DNA of 64,000 bases from Paludibaculum fermentans (GTDB lineage: Bacteria > Acidobacteriota > Terriglobia > Bryobacterales > Bryobacteraceae), in NCBI RefSeq assembly GCF_015277775.1, contig NZ_CP063849.1, positions 3,100,001 through 3,164,000 on the forward strand, written 5' to 3'. Shown here in pieces: positions 43,967-52,973 of this stretch. The position numbers and the translations under genes were made by a program. How positions within the stretch are numbered: position 1 is the first letter of the stretch; every line of letters begins with the position of its first letter. The notes beneath the pieces were generated by a model. The model saw only the letters and a list, made by a program, of their open reading frames with translations. It was not told the origin of the DNA and searched no databases.

Positions 43967-45523
43967 ATGCCCGCAGTCAAACGTGTACTCCTCAGTGTCA
44001 CCGACAAGTCTGGACTCCTGCCCTTCGCGAAGGGGCTGGCCGCTCTGGGCTGTGAGCTCATTTCCACCGGCGGCACCGCTAAGATGCTGCGTGACGGCGG
44101 CTTAGCCGTCAGGGACGTCAGCGAGGTCACCGGTTTTCCCGAGATGCTGGATGGGCGGGTGAAGACGATTCACCCGCGAGTGGCCGCCGGGATTCTGGCC
44201 CGCAGGTCGGTGCCGGAACACATGGCGGCGCTGGCCGAGCACGAGATCGCGACGATCGACATGGTCGTTGTGAATCTGTATGAATTCGAGAAGGTTGCAG
44301 CGAAGCAAGGGGCACCGGTCGAGGAGCTGATCGAGAACATCGATATCGGCGGGCCGACCATGATTCGCGCCGCCGCGAAGAACTTCGAGGATGTGGCCGT
44401 GGTCACCGCCGCGGACGATTACGAACCCATCCTGGCCGAGCTCAGCGCAAATGCGGGTGTACTGTCCAAGAAGACGCACTGGAACCTGGCGCGGAAGGCC
44501 TATGCGACCACGGCCAGATATGATGCCGCCATCACGGCGCGGCTGGCCTCGATCGATGTCGTCGAGGACAACTGGTCGGATGAGAACGAATCCACGCCGC
44601 CCGTGTTGAACATTCATATGCCGCGGCGCCAGGCTCTGCGGTATGGCGAGAATCCGCATCAGGCGGCCGCCCTGTATGCTTCCGGGACCACGGGCATCGC
44701 GGGCTGCAAGCAACTGCACGGCAAGGAGCTTTCCTACAACAACCTGGTGGACCTGGACGCCGCGTGGCAACTGATCTGCGAATTCTCCGAGCCGGCCGCG
44801 GCCATCATCAAGCACACGAACCCCTGCGGCTGCGCCGAGCAAGCCACGCTGGTGGAAGCCTACAGGAAGGCATACGAAGCGGATCCGGTGTCCGCTTACG
44901 GCGGCGTGCTGGCCTTCAACCGGACGCTGGACGAAGAAACGGCGTTGGAGGTCTCCAGCCTGTTTGTCGAAGCCATCGCGGCGCCGGGCTATAGCGAGAA
45001 GGCGCTTTCCATCCTGACCGCCAAGAAGAACCTGCGGCTGGTCACGGTGGACGGCGGAGTGCCGGACGAACTGGTGGTGAAGTCCATTACGGGCGGATTC
45101 CTGGCCCAGTCTCCAGACTTGGCCACATTCGATCCCGCCACCGCGCGTGTGGTGACGGAACGGCAGCCCACCGAGGCCGAATGGGTCGCGCTGAAATTCG
45201 GCTGGAAGGTGTGTAAGCACGTAAAGTCGAACGCGATCGTTTATGCCAATGCCGGGCAGTTACTGAGTTCCGGCGCTGGACAGATGAGCCGTGTGTTCTC
45301 GGTGGAGATCGGGGCTCGCAAGTCTGTACTTCCATTGGCCGGGTGCGTGGTGGCTTCCGACGCGTTCTTCCCGTTCGCCGACGGTCCGGAAGGGGCGGTG
45401 GCGAATGGCGCCACGGCCATCATCCAGCCGGGCGGATCTGTCAGGGACGCCGACGTGATTGCGGCGGCGAACCGCCTGGGCATCGCCATGGTGTTTACGG
45501 GTGTAAGGCATTTCCGCCACTAA
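43967..45523 (+). CDS. purH: Bifunctional AICAR transformylase/IMP cyclohydrolase
   Basis: The 518-residue protein has the length and both domains of PurH. The IMP cyclohydrolase part (1 to about 195) shows RVLLSVTDKSGL, ELISTGGTAKML, FPEMLDGRVKTIHPRVAAG and IDIGGPTMIRAAAKN. The transformylase part (about 200-518) shows LRYGENPHQAAA, AAIIKHTNPCG with the catalytic Lys-His, SAYGGVLAFNR, VKSNAIVY and SDAFFPFADGPE. It does the last two steps of purine biosynthesis, AICAR to FAICAR to IMP. GGGAGAATAG precedes the ATG, and a strong terminator follows about 100 bp after the stop. Confidence 0.97.
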   Translation: MPAVKRVLLSVTDKSGLLPFAKGLAALGCELISTGGTAKMLRDGGLAVRDVSEVTGFPEMLDGRVKTIHPRVAAGILARRSVPEHMAALAEHEIATIDMVVVNLYEFEKVAAKQGAPVEELIENIDIGGPTMIRAAAKNFEDVAVVTAADDYEPILAELSANAGVLSKKTHWNLARKAYATTARYDAAITARLASIDVVEDNWSDENESTPPVLNIHMPRRQALRYGENPHQAAALYASGTTGIAGCKQLHGKELSYNNLVDLDAAWQLICEFSEPAAAIIKHTNPCGCAEQATLVEAYRKAYEADPVSAYGGVLAFNRTLDEETALEVSSLFVEAIAAPGYSEKALSILTAKKNLRLVTVDGGVPDELVVKSITGGFLAQSPDLATFDPATARVVTERQPTEAEWVALKFGWKVCKHVKSNAIVYANAGQLLSSGAGQMSRVFSVEIGARKSVLPLAGCVVASDAFFPFADGPEGAVANGATAIIQPGGSVRDADVIAAANRLGIAMVFTGVRHFRH

Positions 45524-45623
45524 TCCGGGGCTCATGGCGTAGCGGACCTCCAGGATTCGCGCTCAAACGACTGGCTATTTCGAGCTAATCAATTAGCCAC
45601 TTTTCTGCTAAGTGCTGGCAATC

Positions 45624-45665
45624 AACGGCGTTGCGCCCAATGACCAGGGCCAACGCCGTTTTTCT
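45624..45665 (+). terminator. Intrinsic terminator after purH
   Basis: AACGGCGTTG (45624-45633) and CAACGCCGTT (45651-45660) form a perfect 10-bp stem with a 17-base loop, and the second arm runs into TTTTTCTC. It lies between purH and the regulator gene and would separate the two transcripts. Confidence 0.85.
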
Positions 45666-45717
45666 CGTGGTGTCGAAAGCTGTTACCGGGCACCTAAGAG
45701 TAGCGTCTGAACTATTC

Positions 45718-46956
45718 ATGGACGGTCCGGCTCCCGAAGAGGTACTTGCCCAAGTAAAGCGAATCCTGGCCGACCCGGGCTTCTCCACGTCCGATCCGAT
45801 GCGGAACGTGCTGCTATACCTCGCTACGCATGGGGTAGAGCAGCCGGGCAAATCGGTGAAGGAATTTGAGATCGCCACGAATGCGCTGGGCCGCGGGGAT
45901 GATTATGACCCGCGCAGCGATTCCACGGTGCGGGTGGTTGCCAGCCGATTACGCAGCAAACTGGCGGAGTATTACACCCAGGAAGGTGCGGCGGATCCGG
46001 TCATCATCTCCATTCCCAAAGGTGCTTATTTTGTTTCGGGCAGCTACCGGCACAACGGCCACTCGAACGGAAACGGCAATGGCAATGGCAACGGGCATGG
46101 CGAACAGGACACGGCGGAAAAACCCGCTTCGCCGACGCGGCGGACGGTGCTGGCGGCGGCGCTGGCGGCGATCGCCGGCGCAGCGGGCGGGTTCTGGTTC
46201 GGCCGGCGGAGTACGCAACCTGACCTCCCGTGGCAGCTCACTACTTTCTGGCACGAGTTCCTGGAACCGGATCCGCCGATTGTCGTGTACTCGAATCCGG
46301 CGTTTCACGGCACGACGGCCACTGGACTGAAGCTGCCGGCCTTCGCACGCCCCTCCGATGGACCTGTCAACGACTTGTACAGCGGTTCGGGGGAGGTGAT
46401 GGCAGTCCGCGACATCTCCCGCCAACTCAGCCGGTTGGGTGTAGACGCGAGGGTGAAGCGGGCGCAGTTGTTCACCTGGGATGACGCCGAGTCGAGCGAT
46501 CTCATCTTTGTTGGCGGCCAGGAGCAGAACGAGCCGATGGCGCAACTGCCGAAGCTGGAGAAGTTCAATCTCAAGCCGGAGTCGCAGGGCCCGATTGGAT
46601 CGCCCGGAGCCGTGCAGAATGAGCAACCGGGACCGAACGAGGCGCGCTACTACGTCGCGAGCGAAGATCAGGAGAACGGCACGGAGTTTGCGATCGCGGC
46701 TTTGACGAGAGGCGTGACGCCGGATAAGCGGATCCTGGTTCTGGCGGGAGTCAGGACGTTGGGGACGGAGGGCGTGGCGGCCGCGATGTGCAACCCCACC
46801 ATCCTAGCTGAGATTCTTCAAAAGCTGGGTGTGGCGCCAGGAAAGCCCGTGCCATCCTTTGAGGCTCTCTTTGAATTCCGGATTCGCGGAGGGGCTCCAT
46901 TGGACCCCAAGCTATGTATTCTGTATCGCCGGAAAGACTCTCCGGCGGGGGCGTAA
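45718..46956 (+). CDS. Winged-helix, membrane-anchored regulator
   Basis: The ATG at 45718 gives 412 residues. The N-terminal domain (about 1-110) matches an acidobacterial winged-helix type: VKRILADPGFSTSDPMRNVLLYLATHG, KSVKEFEIATNALGRGDDYDPR, STVRVVASRLRSKLAEYY and ISIPKGAYFVSG. A low-complexity Asn/Gly stretch (about 113-130, NGNGNGNGNG) and a single membrane helix (about 142-163, RTVLAAALAAIAGAAGGFWFG) lead to an outer domain of about 245 residues that is alpha/beta and not recognised (DLIFVGGQEQNEPM, RILVLAGVRTLGTEG). It probably senses an external signal and acts on DNA near the membrane. The TonB-dependent receptor gene lies 408 bp downstream and may be a target. Confidence 0.75.
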   Translation: MDGPAPEEVLAQVKRILADPGFSTSDPMRNVLLYLATHGVEQPGKSVKEFEIATNALGRGDDYDPRSDSTVRVVASRLRSKLAEYYTQEGAADPVIISIPKGAYFVSGSYRHNGHSNGNGNGNGNGHGEQDTAEKPASPTRRTVLAAALAAIAGAAGGFWFGRRSTQPDLPWQLTTFWHEFLEPDPPIVVYSNPAFHGTTATGLKLPAFARPSDGPVNDLYSGSGEVMAVRDISRQLSRLGVDARVKRAQLFTWDDAESSDLIFVGGQEQNEPMAQLPKLEKFNLKPESQGPIGSPGAVQNEQPGPNEARYYVASEDQENGTEFAIAALTRGVTPDKRILVLAGVRTLGTEGVAAAMCNPTILAEILQKLGVAPGKPVPSFEALFEFRIRGGAPLDPKLCILYRRKDSPAGA

Positions 46957-47016
46957 CTGAGCCTCTCGATTTCTGGCAACCCTTTTATTATCAAACTTGT
47001 AACGTCCATGCAACGT

Positions 47017-47046
47017 GTTGCAACGGGATAACAACAGCGTTGCAAC
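47017..47046. promoter_or_regulatory. Twin GTTGCAAC palindromes, possible operator
   Basis: The perfect 8-bp palindrome GTTGCAAC occurs at 47017-47024 and at 47039-47046, with centres 22 bp apart, two turns of the helix, so both sites face the same side of DNA. A further related CATGCAAC lies at 47008-47015. They lie about 320 bp before the TonB-dependent receptor start, just after the regulator gene. No gene is supported in 46957-47364. Confidence 0.5.
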
Positions 47047-47364
47047 AGGTTCTGACTTCCGGTGCCCATCCGAGGACGCCTAGACTCGGCCCATGGAGGT
47101 GGAAGACTTGCTTCCGTCAGGCAGGGGTACATCGAGGGAGCGGAGTGATCCGAGTCCCGCCGCCGGCGTGAATCCGCGTCCGGCGCTTCCCAGCATGGAG
47201 TCCACTCCGGATTGCCAGGCGTCTCTCCTGCCAACGGTTCGCTGGGACACTTACTCCTCCTCTTCATCAGGGTCTGCAGACCGGTTTTTCGATGGCGCAG
47301 CCCGCCAAAACCGCGAGCGGACAGTGTTCGAGATGCAAAGACACACAACAAGTGAGGTTGTCTC

Positions 47365-50300
47365 GTGAATATGAACAGCAAAGCGTTAGCTTTGATTTGT
47401 TTGTGTATTTTGTTTGCCGTCAGCCCGTTCACGGCGGACGGTCAGGTTCTGTATGGGTCTGTGGTGGGACTGGTGCAGGACTCGTCCAGCGCAGCGATGC
47501 CGGGCGCCAGCGTCACGCTGACCAACAAGGGTACCAGCCAGGTTTATGAAACCAAATCGGATGAAGGCGGCCGTTTCACGGTAGCCAACATCGTGCCAGG
47601 CAGCTACGATTTGAAGATTTCGGCCCAGGGCTTCCGCCCCTATACGCGCACGGACGTTGCGGTCACCGCGAATACGATTACGCGTAGTGACGTGACGATG
47701 GAAGTCGGCTCCACGACGGAGCAGATCACCGTAGAGGCGTCAGCCACGGCCCTGCAGACCGATAAGGCCGACACGCACACGGAACTGAACTCCAAGCAGG
47801 TCTCCTCGCTGCCCTTGACGGGCTACAGGAACTATCAGTCGCTGATCAACCTGGTGCCGGGCGCCACGCCCTCGTCGCTCCAGAACTCAGTAACCGACAC
47901 GCCGGGCCGTTCCCTGCGCACCAACATCAATGGCACGAATGCCAACAACAACATGACCCGTATCGACGGCGCGAGCAGCGTGAACTTGTGGCTGCCGCAC
48001 CACACCGGCTATGTGATGCCGGCCGAGATGGTGGACACGGTGAACGTCACCACGTCCGCCGGTGATGCCGAACAGGGCATGGCGGGTGGCGCCTCGATCA
48101 CGCTGATCACCAAATCGGGCACCAACCAGTTCCATGGCAGTGCCTTTGAGTATCACGACGACCAGCACCTGAAAGCCCGCAACTACTTCCAGGCGGCCGG
48201 CATCGACAAGCCGCTGAGCATTTACAACAACTACGGCGGCACCATTGGCGGACCGATCAAGAAAAACAAGCTGTTCTTCTTCTATAGCTTTGACGGCACC
48301 CGGCAGCGGCAGGGCGCGGTGGGAACCTATTCGGTGCCCACGGCCGACATCCGCAACGGCAATTTCTCGGCCATCGGCACGACCATCTATGATCCGGCCA
48401 CCGGCAAAGCGGACGGCAGCGGGCGCACCCCGTTCGCCGGCAACATCATCCCGGCCAACCGGATCAGTCCGATCGCGAACCTGATCCAGGCCTACTATCC
48501 CAGCCCCACGGCCTCGGGCGCTTTGAACAACTGGTTCGGGTCGCAGGTTCCGTTGTTCAATCGCGACTACAACGACGCCAAGATCAACTGGACACGCAAC
48601 GAAAAGCACCAGATCTTCGGCCACTACGGCATCATGAAGGCGCTCTCGGGCGGCCAAGGCCTCTTTGGAGACGGCATTGGGCCGTCGCCCGGATCGGACC
48701 CCGGCACCGGCGACACCCGCGTGATGAACATGTCGATAGGCCATACCTACACCTTCTCGCCCACGCTGCTGCTGGATGGAGTCATCGGCTACCAGCGCAT
48801 GGACCAGACGGTGAAGGGCAGCGACTACGGCAAGGACTTTTCGACCACGCTGGGCATCCCCGGCCTGGGCGGACCTGAATTGGCCCAGAAGGGCTTCCCG
48901 AACGTGTCGATCAGCGGCTACCAGGGATTCGGCGTGCCGAACTGGATGCCGGCGTTCCGTACCGAAGAGTCCTACACGATGAGCCACAACCTCACGTGGA
49001 CGAAGGGTGCGCACATCTTCCGGTTTGGCTTTGACGGCGTGAACCACCGCATGACCCACTACCAGCCTGAACTGGGTGCGGGTCCGCGCGGCTCGTTCTC
49101 CTTCAACGGCGGACCGACGGCCATCGCCGGCGGTGCGAGTCCGGACAATTTCAACGCTTACGCGGAGTTCCTGCTGGGCGCGACGGACAACATCCAGAAG
49201 AGCCTGCAGTACATCCTGATGACCCCGCGCGAATGGCAGTTCGGCTGGTTTGCGCAGGACCGCTGGCAGATCAACCAGAAGCTGACGCTTTCCCTGGGCT
49301 TGCGTTATGAGCTCTATCCGCTGATGACCCGCGCGCATGACAAGGGTATCGAGCGGCTGGATCCCGCGACCAACCTCGTGTACCTGGGTGGTCGCGGCGG
49401 CGTCCCGAACGACGTCGGCGTCACCGTCAGCCATAAGCTGTTTGCCCCGAAGGTCGGCCTGGCCTACCGCCTGGACGACAAGACCGTGATCCGCACCGGC
49501 TACGGCATCAACTTCGATCCGCTGCCGTTCTCGCGGCCGTTGCGCGGCTTCTATCCGCTGACGGTCAACTTCAACTTCCAGGCTCCCAACGGATACGCCT
49601 CGGCCGGCACCCTGGCCAGCGGCGTTCCGCCGGTGGTCGGCCCGGATCTCTCCACCGGCATCGTCACGCTGCCTGGAGTCGCCGACATGCGCAGCCCGTA
49701 TGCCGGACAGATCCACCGCGGCTACACGCAGAGCTGGAACTTCACCATCGAGCGCAAACTGCCGCAGGATGCGATCGCTTCCGTGGCCTATGTCGGCACG
49801 GAGAGCACGCACATGCTGGCCGATTACGACATCAACTCGGGCGTCCCCGGCGGCGGCCAGGCCAGCCAGCCTTACTACCAGTTGTTCGGACGCACCGCCG
49901 CCACTAATATGTGGGACGGCTACCTGAGCGCCAACTATCATTCACTGCAGACCAGCCTGAGAAAGCAGTTCTCGAAGGGCCTGATGCTGCAGGGCGCCTA
50001 CACGTGGTCAAAGGCCATCAACATGACCGACGACGACGGCTGGGCCTCAGTGGGTTGGAACTACGCTCCGGTCTTCCGGCGCAATCGCGCCGTGGCCGGC
50101 TATGACCGCACGCACGTCCTCCAGATGGGCTGGGTCTACGAACTGCCGGTGGGCAAGGGCAAGCAGTTCGCCAGCACGGGCCTGATCTCGCAGATCATCG
50201 GCGGCTGGGCAGTGAATGGTGTGATGTCCGCCTACACGGGCACGCCGTTCACGGTGGGCGCGTCGGGCAGCTCGCTCAACGCTCCCAACAACACACAGAC

Positions 50301-50649
50301 TGCGAACCAGATCAACACCACCGTGGCGTATCCGCATGGAATCGGACCGGGCGCGACTTGGTTTGACGTCACCGCCTTCGCTCCTGTCACCGCGGCAGCC
50401 GCCTTCGGCACTTCCGGCCGAAACCTGCTGCGCAACCCGGGTGTGTGGAACACCGACCTGATGATCAACCGCAAGTTCCAGATCACAGAGCGGATCAACA
50501 CGGACTTCCGTGCTGAGTTCTACAACCTGCCGAATACTTCGCACTTCAATGGACCGGGCACCAGCGTCAGCAGCCCGGCTTCGTTTGGTGTGATCTCCAG
50601 TTCGTTCGGCGAACGCCAGATCCGGTTCGGGCTCCGGCTCGGCTTCTAG
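47365..50649 (+). CDS. TonB-dependent receptor with N-terminal carboxypeptidase-regulatory domain (Oar-like)
   Basis: The 1094-residue outer-membrane protein starts with signal ALALICLCILFAVSPFTADG. A carboxypeptidase-regulatory-like beta-sandwich follows (about 30-110: GSVVGLVQDSSSAAMPGASV, DEGGRFTVANIVPGSYDLKI), then a plug domain (about 120-240: TELNSKQVSSLPLTGYRNYQ, MVDTVNVTTSAGDAEQGMAG). The rest is a barrel, and the last residue is Phe after RQIRFGLRLG, the usual outer-membrane assembly signal. It belongs to the acidobacterial Oar-like group thought to import oligosaccharides or other large nutrients. The start is GTG at 47365, eight bases after GTGAGG; ATG at 47371 is an alternative. 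Two terminators follow. Confidence 0.92.
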   Translation: MNMNSKALALICLCILFAVSPFTADGQVLYGSVVGLVQDSSSAAMPGASVTLTNKGTSQVYETKSDEGGRFTVANIVPGSYDLKISAQGFRPYTRTDVAVTANTITRSDVTMEVGSTTEQITVEASATALQTDKADTHTELNSKQVSSLPLTGYRNYQSLINLVPGATPSSLQNSVTDTPGRSLRTNINGTNANNNMTRIDGASSVNLWLPHHTGYVMPAEMVDTVNVTTSAGDAEQGMAGGASITLITKSGTNQFHGSAFEYHDDQHLKARNYFQAAGIDKPLSIYNNYGGTIGGPIKKNKLFFFYSFDGTRQRQGAVGTYSVPTADIRNGNFSAIGTTIYDPATGKADGSGRTPFAGNIIPANRISPIANLIQAYYPSPTASGALNNWFGSQVPLFNRDYNDAKINWTRNEKHQIFGHYGIMKALSGGQGLFGDGIGPSPGSDPGTGDTRVMNMSIGHTYTFSPTLLLDGVIGYQRMDQTVKGSDYGKDFSTTLGIPGLGGPELAQKGFPNVSISGYQGFGVPNWMPAFRTEESYTMSHNLTWTKGAHIFRFGFDGVNHRMTHYQPELGAGPRGSFSFNGGPTAIAGGASPDNFNAYAEFLLGATDNIQKSLQYILMTPREWQFGWFAQDRWQINQKLTLSLGLRYELYPLMTRAHDKGIERLDPATNLVYLGGRGGVPNDVGVTVSHKLFAPKVGLAYRLDDKTVIRTGYGINFDPLPFSRPLRGFYPLTVNFNFQAPNGYASAGTLASGVPPVVGPDLSTGIVTLPGVADMRSPYAGQIHRGYTQSWNFTIERKLPQDAIASVAYVGTESTHMLADYDINSGVPGGGQASQPYYQLFGRTAATNMWDGYLSANYHSLQTSLRKQFSKGLMLQGAYTWSKAINMTDDDGWASVGWNYAPVFRRNRAVAGYDRTHVLQMGWVYELPVGKGKQFASTGLISQIIGGWAVNGVMSAYTGTPFTVGASGSSLNAPNNTQTANQINTTVAYPHGIGPGATWFDVTAFAPVTAAAAFGTSGRNLLRNPGVWNTDLMINRKFQITERINTDFRAEFYNLPNTSHFNGPGTSVSSPASFGVISSSFGERQIRFGLRLGF

Positions 50650-50670
50650 ATCGCGTTCGCAGCCTGAACA

Positions 50671-50714
50671 GCCCGCGCGGCCACCTGAACCCCCTGCTCC
50701 GCGCGGGCTTATTT
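50671..50714 (+). terminator. Intrinsic terminator 1 after the receptor gene
   Basis: GCCCGCGCGG (50671-50680) and CCGCGCGGGC (50699-50708) form a 10-bp stem with an 18-base loop, followed by TTATTT. Confidence 0.75.
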
Positions 50715-50721
50715 CTCCGGA

Positions 50722-50767
50722 AAGCGCCGGCCAAGACGGAACCACCGTCGGCCGGCGCTTTTGTTTT
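50722..50767 (+). terminator. Intrinsic terminator 2 after the receptor gene
   Basis: AAGCGCCGGCC (50722-50732) and GGCCGGCGCTT (50750-50760) form a perfect 11-bp stem; GACGG and CCGTC in the loop can extend it. TTGTTTT follows. A double terminator suggests a highly expressed upstream gene. Confidence 0.85.
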
Positions 50768-50828
50768 GCCGGGCAACAGATTCTCCCCACGCCGGGCCGC
50801 GGCTCCACTATCCTGGTTCAGATCAGCT

Positions 50829-52052
50829 ATGCACATGAGTACACGCCCTGCCTGGTTCTGGTGCCTGTTCTGCGCCGTTACGATGTCGTTGGGTTGGGGT
50901 CTGCGGGGATCCATCGGCGGAGGGTCCCTGGGGGCCATGATCCCTGGCGCCATGATCGGGCTGGCGCTGTGTTTCTTCCTGGGCCGGGAGCGGGATGCGG
51001 GCCTGATCGCCGCCCTGGGCGCGGTGGGAGTCGGTTTCGGCGGGCAGGAGACCTACGGGCAGACGGTGGGGCTCAGCCAGCATCCGGAGACGTTCTGGTG
51101 GGCGATCCTCGGCTTCGGATTGAAGGGTGCGGCCTGGGGCCTGCTGGGCGGGGCATTCCTGGGAATGGCATTGGACCGTGACAAACTGCCGAACCGGCGG
51201 ATGCTGATCGGGCTGGCGGCGATGGTGCTGGGGACCTGGGCCGGCTGGGCCTGGATCGACCATCCCAAGCTGATGTACTTCTCGAACCGCCTGGAAAAGC
51301 CGCGCGAAGAGATGTGGGCGGGGCTCTGGGTGGGCGGGCTGTGCCTGCTGGCCGTGCTGCGTGCCCGTGTGCCGGCATGGTTCGCCTTCGTCGGCTGCAT
51401 TGGCGGAGGCATCGGGTTCGCCTTCGGTGCCTCGCTGCAACCCTGGGGCAAGGGCATCTGGCGGGAGATGCCATTGGGCTGGTGGAAAGCGATGGAGCTC
51501 TCGTTCGGAGCGATCCTGGGGGCGTCGTACGCCTGGTGTGCGTGGCGCCTGCGGAAGGATCTGATGCAGGAGGGTTCGCAACCGGAGCCGGCGGCGCCAG
51601 TGTGGGCGGCGATCCTGAGCGCGGCCATTGCCATTGGATTGGCGATCTATGCCGGCGAAGAGCTGAAGGTCCGCTTCAGCTATACCGTAGCCGGAGCCGT
51701 GCTGGCGGCCTTGATCCTGTTCTCAAGGACGCTGGCGTGGCAGACCGCGATCACGACGACCTACGCTGCCTTCACGTGGGACCTGCGCGATCACCTGAAA
51801 TGGGCTCCGCAGGAAGCGATCTGGGCGTTTCTGGTGATCACGACAATCATTGTGGCTGTGTTGGTGGCACGCTACGCCCGGGCCCGGACGATGTTCCTGC
51901 TGCTCACCTGGACGGCCATCGCAAACTCGTTCCGCTATCTGCAGCCGCCGCTGCGGCCGGAACCGATGACGATGATCCCGCTGTTTGTCGTCTTCGCGAT
52001 CCTGATCTCCTGGATGAGGGCGGAGCCCCAACCTGAGCCACGCTCGGCCTGA
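50829..52052 (+). CDS. Polytopic membrane protein of unknown function
   Basis: The ATG at 50829 (an ATG at 50835 is also possible) gives 407 residues with about 11 hydrophobic segments. Helix-rich, Gly-rich stretches dominate (GWGLRGSIGGGSLGAMIPGAM, GGQETYGQTVG, GLKGAAWGLLGGAFLGMA). I recognise no family. The TGA comes 24 bp before the PIG-L gene on the same strand, so the two are probably cotranscribed. A transport role is possible but not shown. Confidence 0.6.
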   Translation: MHMSTRPAWFWCLFCAVTMSLGWGLRGSIGGGSLGAMIPGAMIGLALCFFLGRERDAGLIAALGAVGVGFGGQETYGQTVGLSQHPETFWWAILGFGLKGAAWGLLGGAFLGMALDRDKLPNRRMLIGLAAMVLGTWAGWAWIDHPKLMYFSNRLEKPREEMWAGLWVGGLCLLAVLRARVPAWFAFVGCIGGGIGFAFGASLQPWGKGIWREMPLGWWKAMELSFGAILGASYAWCAWRLRKDLMQEGSQPEPAAPVWAAILSAAIAIGLAIYAGEELKVRFSYTVAGAVLAALILFSRTLAWQTAITTTYAAFTWDLRDHLKWAPQEAIWAFLVITTIIVAVLVARYARARTMFLLLTWTAIANSFRYLQPPLRPEPMTMIPLFVVFAILISWMRAEPQPEPRSA

Positions 52053-52076
52053 TCTCTGTATACGGTGGAAACCAAT

Positions 52077-52910
52077 ATGCTTTCTCGAATTTCGACCTAC
52101 TTCCCCGCCCTGCTGTTGTCGTTGCTGCCGGCTATTGGCGCCGAGACGCCACCGCGGATTGAAGACATCAAGGGCAAGACGATCCTGCTCTTCACTCCGC
52201 ATCCGGACGACGACGCGTTCTGCTGCGGCGGCACGCTGGCGCTGCTGGCGAAGAATGGCAACACGATCCGGATCGTGATCTACACCAACGATGACAAAGG
52301 TTCGTACGATCTGGAGATGACGGGCGAGCGGCTGGCTCGCATCCGGAAGGCGGAAGAGGAAGAGGGCAACCGCATCCTGGGGATCCCCAAGGAGAACCTG
52401 CTGTGGCTTGGCCACCACGACGGGCTGCTGGAGTATGTCGACAGCCGCCGCCTGGTGGAGCAGGCCACGGAGGTGATCCGGCGCTACCGGCCCGACATTG
52501 TGATGACGGTGGATCCGGGCTCCGATTACGTCCGCTGGCACAAGACCGACCATCGGATGGCGGCCATGAATACGCTGGATGCGATCCGCGCGGCGGAGTT
52601 CCACCTGTACTTTCCGAACCAGCGGCTGCAGCTGGGCTTGGAGCCCTGGAAGGTGCCGGCCATGATGTTCTTCTACGTCACCGAGAAGGACGCCAACATG
52701 TGGGTGAACATCGATCCGGTGAAGCAGCAGAAGGAAGCAGCGGGCCTGGCGCACGTCAGCCAGTGGGAGCCGGCGATGCACAAGTACCGGCCGGATTGGA
52801 CGCCCGAGGACAAGGAGAAGGCGCGCGCCGAGTTGCACACGATCATCCTGAAGAAGGGCGGCCACTGGATGGAGGCGTTCCGCTGGGCGACGGAGTTCAA
52901 TCAGTACTGA
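52077..52910 (+). CDS. Exported PIG-L-family deacetylase
   Basis: The ATG at 52077, after GGTGG, gives 277 residues with a signal peptide (YFPALLLSLLPAIGA). The LmbE/PIG-L fold is shown by TILLFTPHPDDDAFCCGGTLALL with the zinc motif HPDD (about residues 42-45), VIYTNDDKGSYD and DPGSDYVRWHKTDHRMA, which supplies the third zinc ligand. These zinc enzymes remove acetyl groups from N-acetylglucosamine-linked substrates. Its export points to an extracellular glycan. It may form an operon with the preceding membrane protein. Confidence 0.85.
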   Translation: MLSRISTYFPALLLSLLPAIGAETPPRIEDIKGKTILLFTPHPDDDAFCCGGTLALLAKNGNTIRIVIYTNDDKGSYDLEMTGERLARIRKAEEEEGNRILGIPKENLLWLGHHDGLLEYVDSRRLVEQATEVIRRYRPDIVMTVDPGSDYVRWHKTDHRMAAMNTLDAIRAAEFHLYFPNQRLQLGLEPWKVPAMMFFYVTEKDANMWVNIDPVKQQKEAAGLAHVSQWEPAMHKYRPDWTPEDKEKARAELHTIILKKGGHWMEAFRWATEFNQY

Positions 52911-52973
52911 TTGCGGTGCCAGCAAACGGCTCGCGCTGAGGCCCACGCCTGTTTCGAGCGATGACTTACTGGG

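Noticed and set aside
46057-46105. Tandem AACGGN-type repeats as a possible CRISPR or VNTR
   Set aside because: They are the Asn/Gly codons of a short linker within the regulator gene, without spacers.
47887-49941. 684-codon minus-strand frame
   Set aside because: Antisense to the receptor barrel; long only because of high GC content. Val/Arg/Ala/Gly-rich, without motifs.
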